Part shown: positions 12,197 to 23,205 of the stretch, one piece after another
Layout: every line of letters begins with the position of its first letter
Position numbering within the stretch: the stretch's first letter is position 1
Origin: Procambarus clarkii
Lineage: Eukaryota > Arthropoda > Malacostraca > Decapoda > Cambaridae
Direction: 5' to 3'
Assembly (NCBI RefSeq): GCF_040958095.1
Contig: NC_091152.1
Coordinates: forward strand, 17,548,296-17,612,295
Length of the DNA: 64,000 nt
Translations under genes and position numbers: made by a program
Notes under the pieces: generated by a model
Databases searched by the model: none
What the model saw: only the letters and a program-made list of their open reading frames with translations
Told to the model about the DNA's origin: nothing

Positions 12197-12665
12197 CTAC
12201 CTATCTATCTGTATATTTTTACAGTTACCGTAATTATTAAAAAAGGCACCAAGCCAGGATGAATTTGTAGCATAAATTTATAAAATAGTCTATTTATTTA
12301 CATAATTCAGTACTCGGGAAAAATGACAAGGCCATTCAAATACATGCAAGTAGAGAATAAGCAATTTGGCAAATATTTTCCCTGAAGACATAACTAATAC
12401 AACATGAACATAATGAACGCAAACAAGTCACAAAAGAAACACCCAAGTTGGGTATACCAGTTGGTTAGTTTTTCACCCATTAGCTACTCACTATTAACAA
12501 TATTACCAGTAATTCAAATTATAATCATCTAATACATAATAAATCTCGAAGGTCTATTTGATCAAAAAATATAAAATGTGTTATTCAATTAATGATAAAA
12601 GGTGATACGTGAATAATCATTTAGCATGTAGTCCATACTTAGTATGCTAGCTAAATATTCCTTCA
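12194..12665. other. AT-rich stretch, possible LINE 3' UTR
   Basis: AAAAGGCACCAAGCCAGG at 12241 matches the motif at about 1592. Otherwise nothing is recognised. Confidence 0.3.
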
Positions 12666-12923
12666 GTGAACACGTGGAATAAGCTTGAAAAGAGGAAACA
12701 GAGGCTCCTCCAATCACAGCTTCAGATGCAGAGAAGCTATGGCACAACCCGAGAGGGTTGGCAGATGTTACACAGACAACCAATAGGCAAGGATATGCAA
12801 ACAGAAACATCATGGACAACTCACATAGAGGAGACTAATAAAGAACTAGAAAAGTACAAAGAGAAAATTAAAGAGACATATGCACAAGTTGTAAAGAGAG
12901 ACGATCAAAGCAATTTGGTATAG
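12666..12923 (+). mobile_element. Possible LINE ORF1-like fragment
   Basis: An 85-codon open frame is rich in Lys, Glu and Gln and ends in a likely coiled coil (EETNKELEKYKEKIKETYAQ). This resembles the coiled-coil ORF1 proteins of LINEs, but no RNA-binding domain is visible. It could be chance open frame in repeat sequence. Confidence 0.3.
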
Positions 12924-13030
12924 ATATAGATTTCTCAGTGAGAGAAATAGAATGATGTTTGCCTCACATCTATAGCTAAAATGGTTCTGGAGATATGCAA
13001 TCTTGAATTTTGAAGAAAAAACAAGAAAAA

Positions 13031-13545
13031 AACAGCGTTGAATGTAATGAAATGCCATTTTCTGCGTGAGCCCCGGAGGGTTCCTGAAGCTATCCGCTCG
13101 GTATGTGCTTTATTAGTTTAGGGTCATCAGTCACAGTAGTTCTTATCCCAACCAGGAACCACGAGCCACAACCTGGTCCCCTCAGAGAGGCACTGGGAGC
13201 AATGGCCTATGAGCACTTTACATTTAAAGGATGTCATAATTGCCATCGACCAGGAAAGGACCCAGAAAGGTAGGTGAATCAAAACAAACCACTGTCTGGT
13301 TAACCTGTGCAATCTACATTCCAAAAGATCAAAATAACTCCCCTAGAAAGAAACCAAACATGCAAACCTTCATGCGACTAACACTTCCACTCATTAGTGC
13401 TACCCCGTCACTCCCAGAGGAGAGGAGCCGGCAGCCCATCACTCCAGTTTTTGAACGACGAAAAACCGCCGACCGAAGGAGGGAGGGTGTCAGGGATCCT
13501 CCGGGGCTCACACAGAAAATGGCGTTTAATTACATTTAATAATGC
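13031..13545. repeat. Inverted repeat pair, possible DIRS terminus
   Basis: Arms of about 50 bp at 13031-13084 and 13487-13545 are reverse complements with a few mismatches (GCCATTTTCTG...GAGCCCCGGAGG). They lie downstream of the DIRS-like recombinase on the minus strand, where DIRS elements carry inverted terminal and internal complementary regions. The same geometry would also fit an unrelated MITE of about 515 bp. Confidence 0.5.
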
Positions 13546-13642
13546 TGGGTTTTCTGTGGAAGTCAGCTCCCTGCAGCTAACTACCCAAAGATAAGTAAAA
13601 GGAGGGACTTACCTTCTTTACTCCCCCTTAAAGAGACTTTAA

Positions 13643-13900
13643 GGGGCCTGACAGCTGAGTGGACAGCGCTTGGGAATTGTAGTCCTGAGGTTCCTGGTTC
13701 GATCCCCGGTGGAGGTGGCAACAAATGTGCAGTTTCTTTTACCCTGATGCACCTGTTCATCTAGCAGTAAATAGGTACCTGAGAGGTAGGCAGCTGCTAT
13801 GTGCTGCTTTCTAGGGGTGTGTAACAAAAAGGAGGCCTGGTCGAGGACTGGGCCGTGGGGACGCTAAGCCCCAAAATCCTCTCGAGATAACTTCAAGATA
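13643..13900 (+). mobile_element. tRNA-Thr-like SINE (SINE-1 variant)
   Basis: The head begins GGGGCCTGACAGCTGAGTGG with B box GGTTCGATCCC. The body has TAGCAGTAAATAGGTACCTG, and the tail has CCTGGTCGAGGACTGGGCC and CTCGAGATAAC. It sits between the inverted repeat and the DIRS recombinase, probably within the DIRS copy. Confidence 0.85.
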
Positions 13901-13929
13901 CCCGAGAGGCGGCAGCACCGCATATCGGA

Positions 13930-15235
13930 CAGCGAAGAAGAGACAAACACCATGAACAACAGGTGCTCCAAACCCCACACAGTCGGGAAGGAACTGGAAC
14001 GTTCACTAGATACCTGGCGGCCACGACCCTGTTTGACCTACAAAACCCACGCGATTGAATGTCAACCTAAGACATGTTGCCAAAAACCGCTACAAGAGCA
14101 GCATACTTCCAAACATCAAGGGCACGAGGGTAAACCGCTGGCTGGCTGGACTTTATGACACTGCGAGCACACTGCGGCCATTCTGAGACACACAAGCCCA
14201 GGAACAGGGAGCCAGAGAAAACCGAATCCCTCAAAGAGCATCCACCGTCACAGAACCAGTGGCCCCCCCCCCCCAAGTAACAGCATAAAGCCGCCATCGT
14301 ACACAGAACTTTATGCACCCCGGCCTAACCAACCAAGCATCCACAACCAACTGACCCCTCCGGAAGCCCGCCATCTCAATCTATGCCAGAAAAGAAGGAG
14401 AAGGCTGCAAACGAAAAAAACGACCATCTGGACCAAATGAACAGAACCCCCGGCATTGAAAGAGAGCACGAAGCTCTCCAACCCAACCCCCAGACGCCAA
14501 GGCCAACAAAAACATGGCGTTCCAAAAGCAATCCCTAACCGAAGGGGCAAGTGAGAAGAAGAAAGGAAAGAAAGAACATGGTCTAAATACCAAGAAGGCT
14601 CAGGCGGCACATGAGCAGGCCAGAGCAAAGCGGAAGCAACATCCACCCCGAATGCAAGCTGGAGCGGCTCCACCAATGCCATGCGATAAGAAGTGACAGT
14701 ATTAGGCATGAGATGGCGATTCAGAAAAAGGCAAGAGAGAAAGGACAAAATAACCCAGTCCGAGATCGACGAAAACCTTCGAAGAGAAAGAAAGTGATGG
14801 AAAGACCACCAAGACACTACAAACTGTATGCTTTGAAGAAAACCACATGTGGGACACAAAGAAGCCACCTGATCACCATATAAATGGCGATACACACACA
14901 TGTTAAGAGGACCTGATGCCTAGTACGGAGCAGTTAAGGTAAACCAGCGAGGTACCTCACTGGCTCGACCTGCTGCAAGTAGCGGAGCCCTGAAAAAACA
15001 CCTGGATTCAGGCACCGAGTAAGCAGTACCTGAAACCAAGGCAAGGCCGGCCACCAAGGACCCAGAAGGAATCATCCTACTCCGATAGGCTTTCAAGTGA
15101 GCTAGGACCTGGAGTAACAGTTGGATTGGGGGAAAAGATGTATAGGAACCCCCACCTCAACCAGTCCTGCTGAAAAGCATCTATCGCGATGACCTCACTG
15201 TTGGGGAATGGCACCACGTACAATGGGAGACGCCA
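13930..15235 (-). pseudogene. DIRS-like tyrosine recombinase, copy 2
   Basis: Minus-strand frames read the N-terminal core-binding region (VVSWWSFHHFLSLR, then NRHLMPNTVTSYRMALVEP near 14700, then LQLAFGVDV). A linker follows with a WYLDHVLSFLSSS block. The catalytic domain begins with MFLLALASGGWVGELRAL near 14500 and GFCSFGPDG. It ends with DVWKYAALVAVFGNMS and SRGFCRSNRVVAARYLVNV near 14020-14110. The catalytic Tyr (ARYLVN) is present. The Arg expected in the SGGRxGEL motif is Trp, one C-to-T change from CGG. A TAG stop and at least two frameshifts confirm a dead copy. In DIRS elements this enzyme integrates circular cDNA without target duplications. Confidence 0.75.
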
Positions 15236-15239
15236 TGGA

Positions 15240-17765
15240 GGAAAATTCAGCAAATTCTATTTCAATAATAAACAGATAAACTGGGAGCAAATAAACCAAG
15301 ACCTCAACAGAAATATGCTGGGAAGAACAACTAGAAAATGCAAACCAGAACCAGTGCCTAGAAAAAATAAGCTCAGTAGCACTAGAAATATGTTGAAACC
15401 ACATACCCAAGAAAAAAGAGAAGAGATGCATATTGAAACATGAACGGTGTTACCTCTTTTGGCGAAGAAAACGAATCAGGGAACAACTTAATGAGTCGCA
15501 CCCTATCTCAAGAATGACGACGAAGACTAGGTAGAGAAATAGAAACGATTGAACTAAAGCTACAAGAATCATACAAAATCCAGGAGAGGCAGAGAGATGC
15601 TCAAAGGCCATTAGTTTAATGGAGAAAAATCCAAATATTTTTTCGCCTATGTAAAATCAAGATAAAAAAACACATCTGGTATCGGGCCCCTGCGAAAGGG
15701 GAGATGGAACGTTCACTGATGACAACAAAGAAATGAGCAAAATACTGTACATTACTGAGAAATCAGTACACGACTGTTTTCAGCGAGCCACTAAAGCACA
15801 CTGAAGATTGATAATCCAAATGAATTTTTCATGGATGTGATACCAACATCAAATCATGTATCAGATGTCACCCTAACCCAAACTAGATTTTGAAGAAGCC
15901 ATAGACAGAATGCCTATGCACTCTGCACCAGGCCCTGATTCTTCAAACCCTATATATTCATCAAGAACTGTAAAAACCACTATCACAGCCCTTCACATTG
16001 TTTGGAGGACGAGCCTAGATACTGGCGTTATCCCTGACATACTAAAAAACAGCAGAGATAGCACCACTCCATAAAGGAGTGCTGCTAAGGCAAATAATTA
16101 CAGACCAAAAGCACTAACATCACACATCATACTTGAAAGAGTGCTAAGAAGTAAGATCACAAAATACATGGACTCACAGCATCTCCATAACACCACTATG
16201 ACATAGCATTAGATGTCAAGGAAAGACAAACAAAAGGCTGATGTAATTTACACAGATTTCGCAAAAGCCTTTGACAAATGTGACCATCGTATTAATGCAC
16301 ACAAAAATGCGTTTAAAGGAATTACCGGAAAAATAGGCAGATGGGTCTACAATTTCCTGACTAACAGAAACCAATGTATAACAGTCAACAAAATATAATC
16401 TGGTCCATCAACCGTGAAGAGCTCAGTCCCTAAGGCTACTGTGCTTGCTCCAGACTTTTTCTCATCCTCATATCGGACACAGACAATGACACAATCTATA
16501 GTACTGTATCATCCTTTGCAGATTACACTAGGATTTTTATGAGTAGACAACATAGAGGACACATCAAACCTCCAATCAGATGTAAATCAGGTCTTTCTAT
16601 GGGCTGAAGAAAATAATATGGTGTTTAATGAAGTTGCAGCTCCTGCGCTACGGAAAAAAAATGAAAATATAAAAAACGGAAACCACGTACAAAACACAGT
16701 CAAATCAAAACATAGAACGAAAAGGCAATGTAAAGGATTTGGGTGTACTCATGTCGGAAGACCTTACCTTTAAAGAACACAATAAAGTAGCTTTCACATC
16801 TACAAGAAAAATGACAGGTTGGATAACAAGAACCTTTCAAACCAGAGATACTATAGAGATGACACTTTTCAAGACACTAGTAGTCTCTAGAGTGGAGTAC
16901 TGCTGCACAATAACAGCCCCTTCAAAGTTGGAGAAATTGCTGACCTGGAAAGCGTGCAGAGATCCTTTACTGCTAGAATCCACTCAGTAAAACATCTAAA
17001 CTATTGGGAGTGACTAAAATGCCTAAATCTGTATTCTATTGAGCGCAGGCGGGAGAGATAATAATTTACACGTGGAGAATTGTAGCGGGGCTGGTCTCAA
17101 ACCAGTACAGAAATACCTTTTTCCCGGTACCAGTAATACCAGAAATACCAGTACAGAAAGGGAGCCGGTGGCTGAGCGGACAGAACACGGACCGCGTGAT
17201 CCTGTGGTCCCGGGTTCGATCCCGGGCGCCGGCGAGAAACAATGGGCAGAGTTTCTTTCACCTTGATGCCCCTGTTACCTAGCAGTAAACAGGTACCTGG
17301 GTGTTAGTCAGCTGTCACGGGCTGCTTCCTGGGGGTGGAGGCCTGGTCGAGGACCGGGCCGCGGGGACACTAAGCCCCGAAATCATCTCAAGATAACCTC
17401 AAGGATAACACCACATGAGACCAGAAGGCATGAGTGGATGTGCAGAATACCCCGTTGAAAAAGCAGAGAGCAGCAATAGATACCCTGAGAGAGAGAACTC
17501 TATCAACATCAGAGGCCCAAGACTGTTCAACACGCTTCCACTACATATAAGGGCATAACTGGCCGACCCCTCACAGTGTTCAAGAGAGAACTCGATAAAC
17601 ACCTCCAAAGGATACCTGATCAACCAGGCTGTGACTCATACGTCAGGCTGCGAGCAGCCGCGTCCAACAGCCTGGTTGACCAGTCCTAGCAACGAAGAGG
17701 TTTGGGCGATGACCGGGCCACGGAGACACTAAGCCCTGAAACCATCTCAAGGTAACCAAAAGGTA
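15240..17765 (+). pseudogene. LINE-A copy: 5'-truncated RT with 3' end
   Basis: On the plus strand, broken frames contain NNKQINWEQINQDLNR near 15270, a DNPNEFFMDVIPTSNHVSDV linker near 15810, and PALTSHI-like RT sequence. Next come VIYTDFAKAFDKCDH near 16240, GRWVYNFLTNRNQ near 16340, and SSFADYTRI-like catalytic sequence near 16520 (a D-to-Y change in FADD). They are followed by VKDLGVLMSEDLTFKEH near 16735 and the C-terminal block NIRGPRLFNTLPLHIRA near 17500. The final stretch, GACCGGGCCACGGAGACAC to CATCTCAAGGTAACC, is the same as the SINE-1 tail. Many frameshifts are present. A SINE interrupts the element at 17159-17402. The left junction abuts DIRS sequence. Confidence 0.85.
17159..17402 (+). 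mobile_element. tRNA-Thr-like SINE (SINE-1) inside LINE-A
   Basis: The head GAGCCGGTGGCTGAGCGGAC has an acceptor stem pairing GCCGG with CCGGC. The B box is GGTTCGATCCC, and the tail is CCTGGTCGAGGACCGGGCC...ATCATCTCAAGATAACC. The LINE-A reading resumes directly afterwards. I cannot identify a clear target duplication. Confidence 0.9.
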
Positions 17766-17925
17766 AGCTAAGCATCTTAAACATCAGCACATATTAAACA
17801 CTTACCATAACTGAAACATGAACACAGTAATGCATCAGAGCCTGAAATGTGCTAATACATCATTTAAATAATAAAATGTATTAAGAAAAGTGTGTGACAG
17901 AATCAGTAACCAAAACATAACAAAC

Positions 17926-18150
17926 CTTCATATCTGTCGCTTCCTTGCGTAAGTGATCAAACTTGAAAGTGAGGCTTTGCTCTAGGGTCAAGGAAGCGAC
18001 CACCGCCAAGGTCATTGTGTTCTGTGACAAGAGCATAGTGATTCTGTCCATCCAACCGCACTGGGGTCAGCTGGTCTTTATTGTATTCTGCAATCGCCCG
18101 AGCAACACCTTCCCGAAGCAGTGTGTCATTGTTGACGAGAGTTCGCACAT
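17926..18150 (-). CDS. CAPZA: F-actin-capping protein subunit alpha, exon 3 (one extra base)
   Basis: The exon encodes DVRTLVNNDTLLREGVARA, then EYNKDQLTPVRLDGQNHYAL, then TEHNDLGGGRFLDPRAK. After one base is skipped it reads LTFKFDHLRKEATDMK. This is the alpha-subunit segment that follows exon 2, and the Asp codon is completed from the split G|AT. The acceptor is GTTTGGTTTCAG and the donor GTTTGT. The exon is 225 nt, whereas 224 would keep frame. The extra base is a C at 17973-17975 (minus-strand AAGCCTC). Read literally, the frame ends in a TGA just after PHFQV. The surrounding identity is high, so either an assembly error or a recent pseudogene is possible. Confidence 0.9.
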
Positions 18151-18254
18151 CTGAAACCAAACAAGCTGGTTTAAATACTTAAAGAAGTGATTGGCAGTGC
18201 CAAGGTAAGTAGCTGAACTTTCCCAGATCTAAAAATAAGCAGAATAGTGTCGAG

Positions 18255-18425
18255 TGTAACAAAACAAAACAACAAAACTCTCGCGGGAAACACTGTGCGT
18301 ATTAGTGGCTTTAGGCATTGTATGTACTAGCTCTATCTAGAAATCCAACATTATGTTTGTAACTCATCTTGTACGTATATACTTTTACCTGAATAAACAT
18401 TTGATTTAATTTAATTTGAAAAGGC
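18255..18425 (+). mobile_element. LINE-C/SINE-2 3' tail fragment
   Basis: ATTAGTGGCTTTAGGCATTG, GTATGTACTAGCTCTATCTA and CCTGAATAAACATTTGATTT match the LINE-C 3' UTR seen at 33.85-33.97 and, inverted, at 41.2-41.35 kb. Confidence 0.7.
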
Positions 18426-18429
18426 CTTC

Positions 18430-19010
18430 CTTTGGGATTGCATCAGTAGCTTCCTAGTTCATGTATGCTCTGGCCTTTACAGATTAGGCCAGACAACACC
18501 AGGTATTCAAGAATCTCATTGCTTACCAGTAACAAGGGTCTCTGCATTTCCTTTTTTTTTTTCCTTTTTTTATAGTGCTGTCTTTGTTCTCTTCTGCGCT
18601 AGACCTCTTTCTGGCTTTCCTTAAAGGAACATGTTTCACACAGACTTTATATGCTTCAGAAGTCAGTTGTTCTATTCCTTGTTTCTGTCCAATGGAACAG
18701 TTTCCCAAGTGAATGCGAAAGTTTTCTATATCTTTTCCCACTCTATCCTTTTATTTTTAAATTGAATTTACTGAATAACCCCTCTTGCTTGATCACTGTT
18801 TTAGGCCTATTACAAGTATTGATGTTAGTTTGCACCTCAATGAGCTTGTGATATGAATACAGTATGTGTATCTGTGATTGTAATGTCCCTGATAATGTCC
18901 TCATTGTTCGTGAAGATTAGATCTAGATTATTTTACTGTAGCACCTTGTGGCTCTTACCTGCTGGTTGAGTGAAAATTTGTCACAAAAATCGAAGTACTG
19001 TACAGTGGAA
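18430..19010. other. Intronic stretch, nothing recognised
   Basis: Mixed AT-rich sequence with a T-rich run at 18550-18570. No gene or repeat is assigned. Confidence 0.4.
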
Positions 19011-19486
19011 TCGGTTGACAAATAATAAAAATTGACATTTTTTATTATGAATTTTACGAATTTATTATAAATTTTCGGTATACGAACTCAATTTCTTCGT
19101 AAAACTTGACTCGGTATTTGAGGTTCGCCTCGGTTCTCGAGTTTGTTGATACATGTATGGGTCGAGGAGTGTGTGGTTCTTCTGGGCACGGTCAAGGCAC
19201 GCCTCAGTTTTACTAGGGTATCCCGCCTAGTGACGACTGCGCTTGAATTCTTCGTGAAGAATTTTATTGTTTTCTGAATTTTTGGTTTCTGATCATAGAA
19301 GTAATCATTGTATATTATGTCATGGGTCTTAGGAAAGTCAGTGGTAAGGTTCAACCTAAGAAAATAGTTGAGAGTAGAGGCAGTAGAGGATGTCCCTCCC
19401 CTCATTAAGAAAATGTGTGAAGTATGGGAAAGAACTGCAGTTTTGTTGGAAAAAATCACCTGATAAAGCTGTAGCATGTTGTTACA
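19010..19486 (+). mobile_element. Internally deleted Tigger-like element
   Basis: The 5' side shows the Tigger-type lead-in (TACGAACTCAATTTCTTCG, GAGTTTGTTGATACATGTAT). An ATG at 19321 reads MGLRKVSGKVQPKK, the Tigger transposase N-terminus. It jumps within about 15 bases to the C-terminal acidic segment and a CEVWERTAVLL-like block. The central catalytic DDE part is missing, so this is a non-autonomous deletion derivative. Its right side is cut at TTAA (19487) by the next element. Confidence 0.6.
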
Positions 19487-19490
19487 TTAA

Positions 19491-20690
19491 CACTATCACA
19501 CAGAAGGCTCTTTAACTTTTCCCTCCTGCACCGAGCATTTCGCGCGACCGCGCGGCGACACTAAAATGTTTATACTCTTTTCGGTCTGCTGATCTTAATT
19601 TTCCATGTATGTATTAATTTTGGTATCATTTTGTTCGCAAGAGAATGCTCTAGAGGAATATATACAGTATATAAAATTTCACCGAAGCCGATGTGAGACC
19701 CGCACCAAATAAGAAACTATTGCGATCGTTAGCCGTGAGCACCAAACAGCGATGAAATGTTTATGCTCTTTTCAGGTTTGTCAACCCCAGAATTGTTCTA
19801 CGTCGTTTATTTTGGTATCACTGTGATCGCAATAAAATTCCATATACTGACATATGAATACAAAGTACAAAACATGGGTGCACCCCACCCGCAAGACTGT
19901 GGGAAGTTGCCCAAGGGTTACCCGCTACCGCACGCCCAACTGCACATCGGCTACACCCTACTGAAAAGTTTATACTCTTTTCATGTTTTTGACCGTAATC
20001 TTCGATGTACGTGTTTCATTTTGGTATCAATGTGTTCTCAATGAAATGTTCTAGAGGGACATATGTATAACATGTCACCAAAGCTAACGTGATTGCCGGC
20101 AACGAATAAAAAACTAAGTCGTTTGTTTGCCGTGCACACCAAACAGGGCAAACATGTTGCTACTCTTTTCAGGTTTATCAAGTACAAACTTGTTCGACAT
20201 CATTCTTTTTTGTATCACTGTGATCGCGATAAAATTTCCTACACAGACATATGCATATAAATTAGACAAAATGGGGGCGCATAACCCGCAACAACCCTAA
20301 AATCACCGAAGCCTTACCCGCTAGAGGACACTCATTGCCCCACACCCGCTACAACCCAATACACCAGACAAACACATACAGTTTGCTAACAGAAGTTTTT
20401 GTGCAACATTATTCATTGTGATATCAAATTATTCACAATAAAATGCTCTAAATAGAAAGACAAATATAAGCAATAACAACCGCAATATATATATATATAT
20501 AAGCAATACCAATAACAAAGTATAAAGACTAAAATCGGCCAAGTTACCCATGAGCGCACAAAATCAGTAAAATGTATATACTCATTTCAGTTTTCTCACC
20601 TTATTTCTCGTGCTACATCGTTCATTTTCGTATCATTGTGTTCGCAATAGAATACCCTATATGGGTATATGCATACAAGGTCTAACAGCC
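19491..20690 (+). mobile_element. TTAA element with about 200-bp internal repeats
   Basis: The element starts TTAA-CACTATCAC, like the complete element at 26785-27816. Six degenerate units share a TATACTCnTTTCAG lead and the core TTTTGGTATCA...TTCGCAATAAAAT, near 19618, 19810, 20010, 20212, 20418 and 20627. The right terminus is missing, where a LINE-D fragment begins. It has no coding capacity. Confidence 0.5.
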
Positions 20691-20699
20691 TGGAGTGAG

Positions 20700-21600
20700 T
20701 CCCACAGCAAAGCCTCAAGTCTTTGGACCACATTAAGAACACCGTGCGAGGAGTCTATGCTACACTTTCTAACTTCAGAATTGTTTTTAAATACTGTACA
20801 TAGATGGCGAAATACAAAAGAAATTGTTCACGACAATTCGTTAGTCCAGACTTTTGTTTTGTTAGTCAGGGGGCCTGACAGCTGAGTGGACAGCACTTCA
20901 GATTCGTAGTCCTAAGGTTCCGGATTCGATCCCCGGTGGAGACGGAAACAAATGAGCAGTTTCTTTCACTCTGATGCTCCTGTTACCTAGCACTAAATAG
21001 GCACCTGGGAATTAGACAGCTGTTACAGGCTGCTTCCTAGGGGTGTGTAACAAAAAGAAGGCCTGGTCGAGGACCGGGCCGTGAGGACGCTAGGGCCCTG
21101 AATTCATCTCCAGATAACCTCAAGAGAGAAAGCTGGAATATGCACTAGTTGTATGGTACCCATATCTTAAGAAGATCATCACCAAACTGGATTAGGTGCA
21201 AAGACAAGCAACTAAGTGGCCCCCAGAACTGAAGGACAAGAGCTACGAGGAGAGGCTAGAGGCATTAAATATGCCAAAACTAGAAGAAAGAAGAAAAAGA
21301 GGGGATATGATCACTACCTACAAAATAATAACGGGAATCGGCAAAACTAATAGGGAAGAATTCCCGAGACCTGGTATGTACTTCAAGAACAAGAAGTCAT
21401 TGATTTAAGCTAGCTAAACAAAACTGCCGAAGAAATAAGAATATTCAGTTTCGTAGAGTGGTAGACGGTTGGAACAAGTTAGGGGAGAAGGCGGCGAAGG
21501 CCAAATCGTCAGTAATTTCAAAGTGTTATATGACAGTGTGCTGGGAAGACGGGACACCACGAGTGCAGCTCTCATCCTGTAACTACACTTAGGTAATTAC
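20700..21600 (+). mobile_element. LINE-D RT C-terminal fragment
   Basis: The plus strand reads KLEYALVVWYPYLKKIITKL near 21132, then KSYEERLEALNMPKLEERRK and RGDMITTYKIITGI. A later block is FRRVVDGWNKLGEKAAKAK near 21450. These are the RT thumb and C-terminal blocks of a common animal LINE. It ends at ACACTTAGGTAATTAC followed by TA repeats. A SINE splits it at 20869-21124. It is 5' truncated. Confidence 0.7.
20869..21124 (+). mobile_element. tRNA-Thr-like SINE (SINE-1 variant) inside LINE-D
   Basis: Head GGGGCCTGACAGCTGAGTGG, anticodon loop region ATTCGTAGT, B box GATTCGATCCC, body TAGCACTAAATAGGCACCTG, tail GGTCGAGGACCGGGCC. LINE-D sequence lies on both sides. Confidence 0.85.
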
Positions 21601-22250
21601 ATATATATAAACCTAAATCTTAAAAAATTCCACACATCACACACTTTGCACGAAAATACATGCATGGTAATCACTCATCTGCTATTGTTAAATGTTTAAC
21701 GTGTCCTCTATGGCTGCCATAAATGTTCAGACATATGACTGTTATTTGCCAAGACTGCAGAAACAAATGGGTAGCTACCTCATATTTTTTTTATTAAGGC
21801 CCTAGAAGGAAAGTGAGGGACTCGGGATTTTTTTCAAGATGGGGGATGGTTACTGGTGACCTGAGGTAGCAAATGTGAGCCCTGTGTATGTGCAGGACTA
21901 TTTTTAATATTTCAAATCTCTAAATCATATTAATATATGTGCCCCTCCAGGCAGTCGTACCAAAATCATGTACTGTATATATATGAATTGCACCCTCCAA
22001 GCGTTACAATTACCTTCCTCATCCTTTGATGAATAACTTTTGTCAACTAAGTCAATTATATATGCTCAACTATTTTATCATTTAAAGTGTTTGAATATGC
22101 CTAAATAGAAACACTTGTACATGTACAGTAACGAATAAAGATTATAAATTTATATTTTTAATATTCACAAGTAATTAATTAGTAACCTTTTTCCTAACTT
22201 CATACCACTGCATTATTGTTGTATTCCACATTACGTATAGTTATGGCTTA
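21600..22250. other. Intronic stretch, nothing recognised
   Basis: AT-rich sequence between the LINE-D end and CAPZA exon 2 with no recognisable feature. Confidence 0.4.
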
Positions 22251-22255
22251 CATAC

Positions 22256-22320
22256 CATTGAAGACTTCATTGAATTCGCCAGGTGGAGAGTGTAAGACGA
22301 AATTCTGAGGCAATCCGCAC
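22256..22320 (-). CDS. CAPZA: F-actin-capping protein subunit alpha, exon 2 (one extra base)
   Basis: The exon begins after TTATTTCCAG and reads VRIASEF. After skipping one base it reads VLHSPPGEFNEVFN and ends in G before GTATGTAAG. VRIxxxF and HxPPGEFNEVFND are highly conserved in capping protein alpha. The exon is 65 nt, and 64 would keep frame with exons 1 and 3. The extra base lies in minus-strand GAATTTCGTC (about 22300-22304). Literally translated, it meets TGA ten codons later. An alternative acceptor after GCCTCAG would restore frame but would delete the conserved VRIAS, so I think it less likely. Confidence 0.88.
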
Positions 22321-22573
22321 CTGGAAATAATATACAAGATGAGCAACACTGTACAAGATTTCACAGGATTCACAGCTTCCAGACTTCTTAACCATTTTCC
22401 ACCCCCTTCTTTATTTCAAAACCATAAGCTTATATGTCAAGCTCAAATTTTCATATTACATAAAAATAATTAACTAAATAAAAATACTAGGGGGGGATAC
22501 ACCAACTCTAACTGATTCTACAACAATGTAATCTGACATTTCAACTCCAACACAGATTTTGTCCTCCACAAAA

Positions 22574-22821
22574 CACACAACTTGAGATTATCTTGAGATG
22601 ATTTCGGGGTTTTAAGTGTCCCCGCGGCCCGGTCGTCGACCAGGCCTCCACCCCAGGAAGCAACCCGTGACAGCTGACTAACACCCAGGTACCTATTTAC
22701 TGCTAGGTAACAGGGGCATAGGGTGAAAGAAACTGCCCAATGTTTCTCGCCGGCGCCTGGGATCGAACCCAGGACCACAGGATCACAAGTCCCGCGTGCT
22801 GTCCGCTCGGCCGACCGGCTC
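22574..22821 (-). mobile_element. tRNA-Thr-like SINE (SINE-1)
   Basis: Minus-strand head GAGCCGGTCGGCCGAGCGGA with loop CTTGTGA (UGU, Thr-like), B box GGTTCGATCCC and tail CATCTCAAGATAATCTCAAG. Confidence 0.88.
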
Positions 22822-22829
22822 CAACTGTC

Positions 22830-23205
22830 ACCTAAGATATGATCACCAATCCTAGGCTTAAGCTATGGAATGTTCTGTTTTTAACTGGAATAAAACACAC
22901 ATTTAGTAATGGTTTGGAAAACTATGAGTTTATGTATAAAATAGCATCACAAGTCTGCAGATACAATATCTAATGAAAAGTTAATCGTAATATAGTACCC
23001 TATACTCTATGTCGGTGGCTGAAGTTTTAGCCAGATCCAGTTTTAAGCCAAAATAAATATGCAAATAATAAAGTGAAACTAAAGTCTACAAGTGCCCCAG
23101 AGTGTGAATTTTTTGGTGTATGACAGAAATGTTGTAAAATTTGACCCGGTGTCTGACGGTTTGCTCCAGAGTATGACTCCTTGTTGATACTTGTCTGGGT
23201 CAGGC
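22830..23205. other. Intronic stretch with a faint Tigger-like trace
   Basis: Mostly unrecognised. GAGTATGACTCCTTGTTGATACT near 23170 faintly recalls the Tigger lead-in (GAGTTTGTTGATACGTGTA) and may be a very old terminal fragment. Confidence 0.3.

Noticed and set aside
14311..14901. Membrane protein gene suggested by a hydrophobic 196-codon frame
   Set aside because: The first half is in frame with the DIRS recombinase, and the hydrophobic remainder is its shifted frame.
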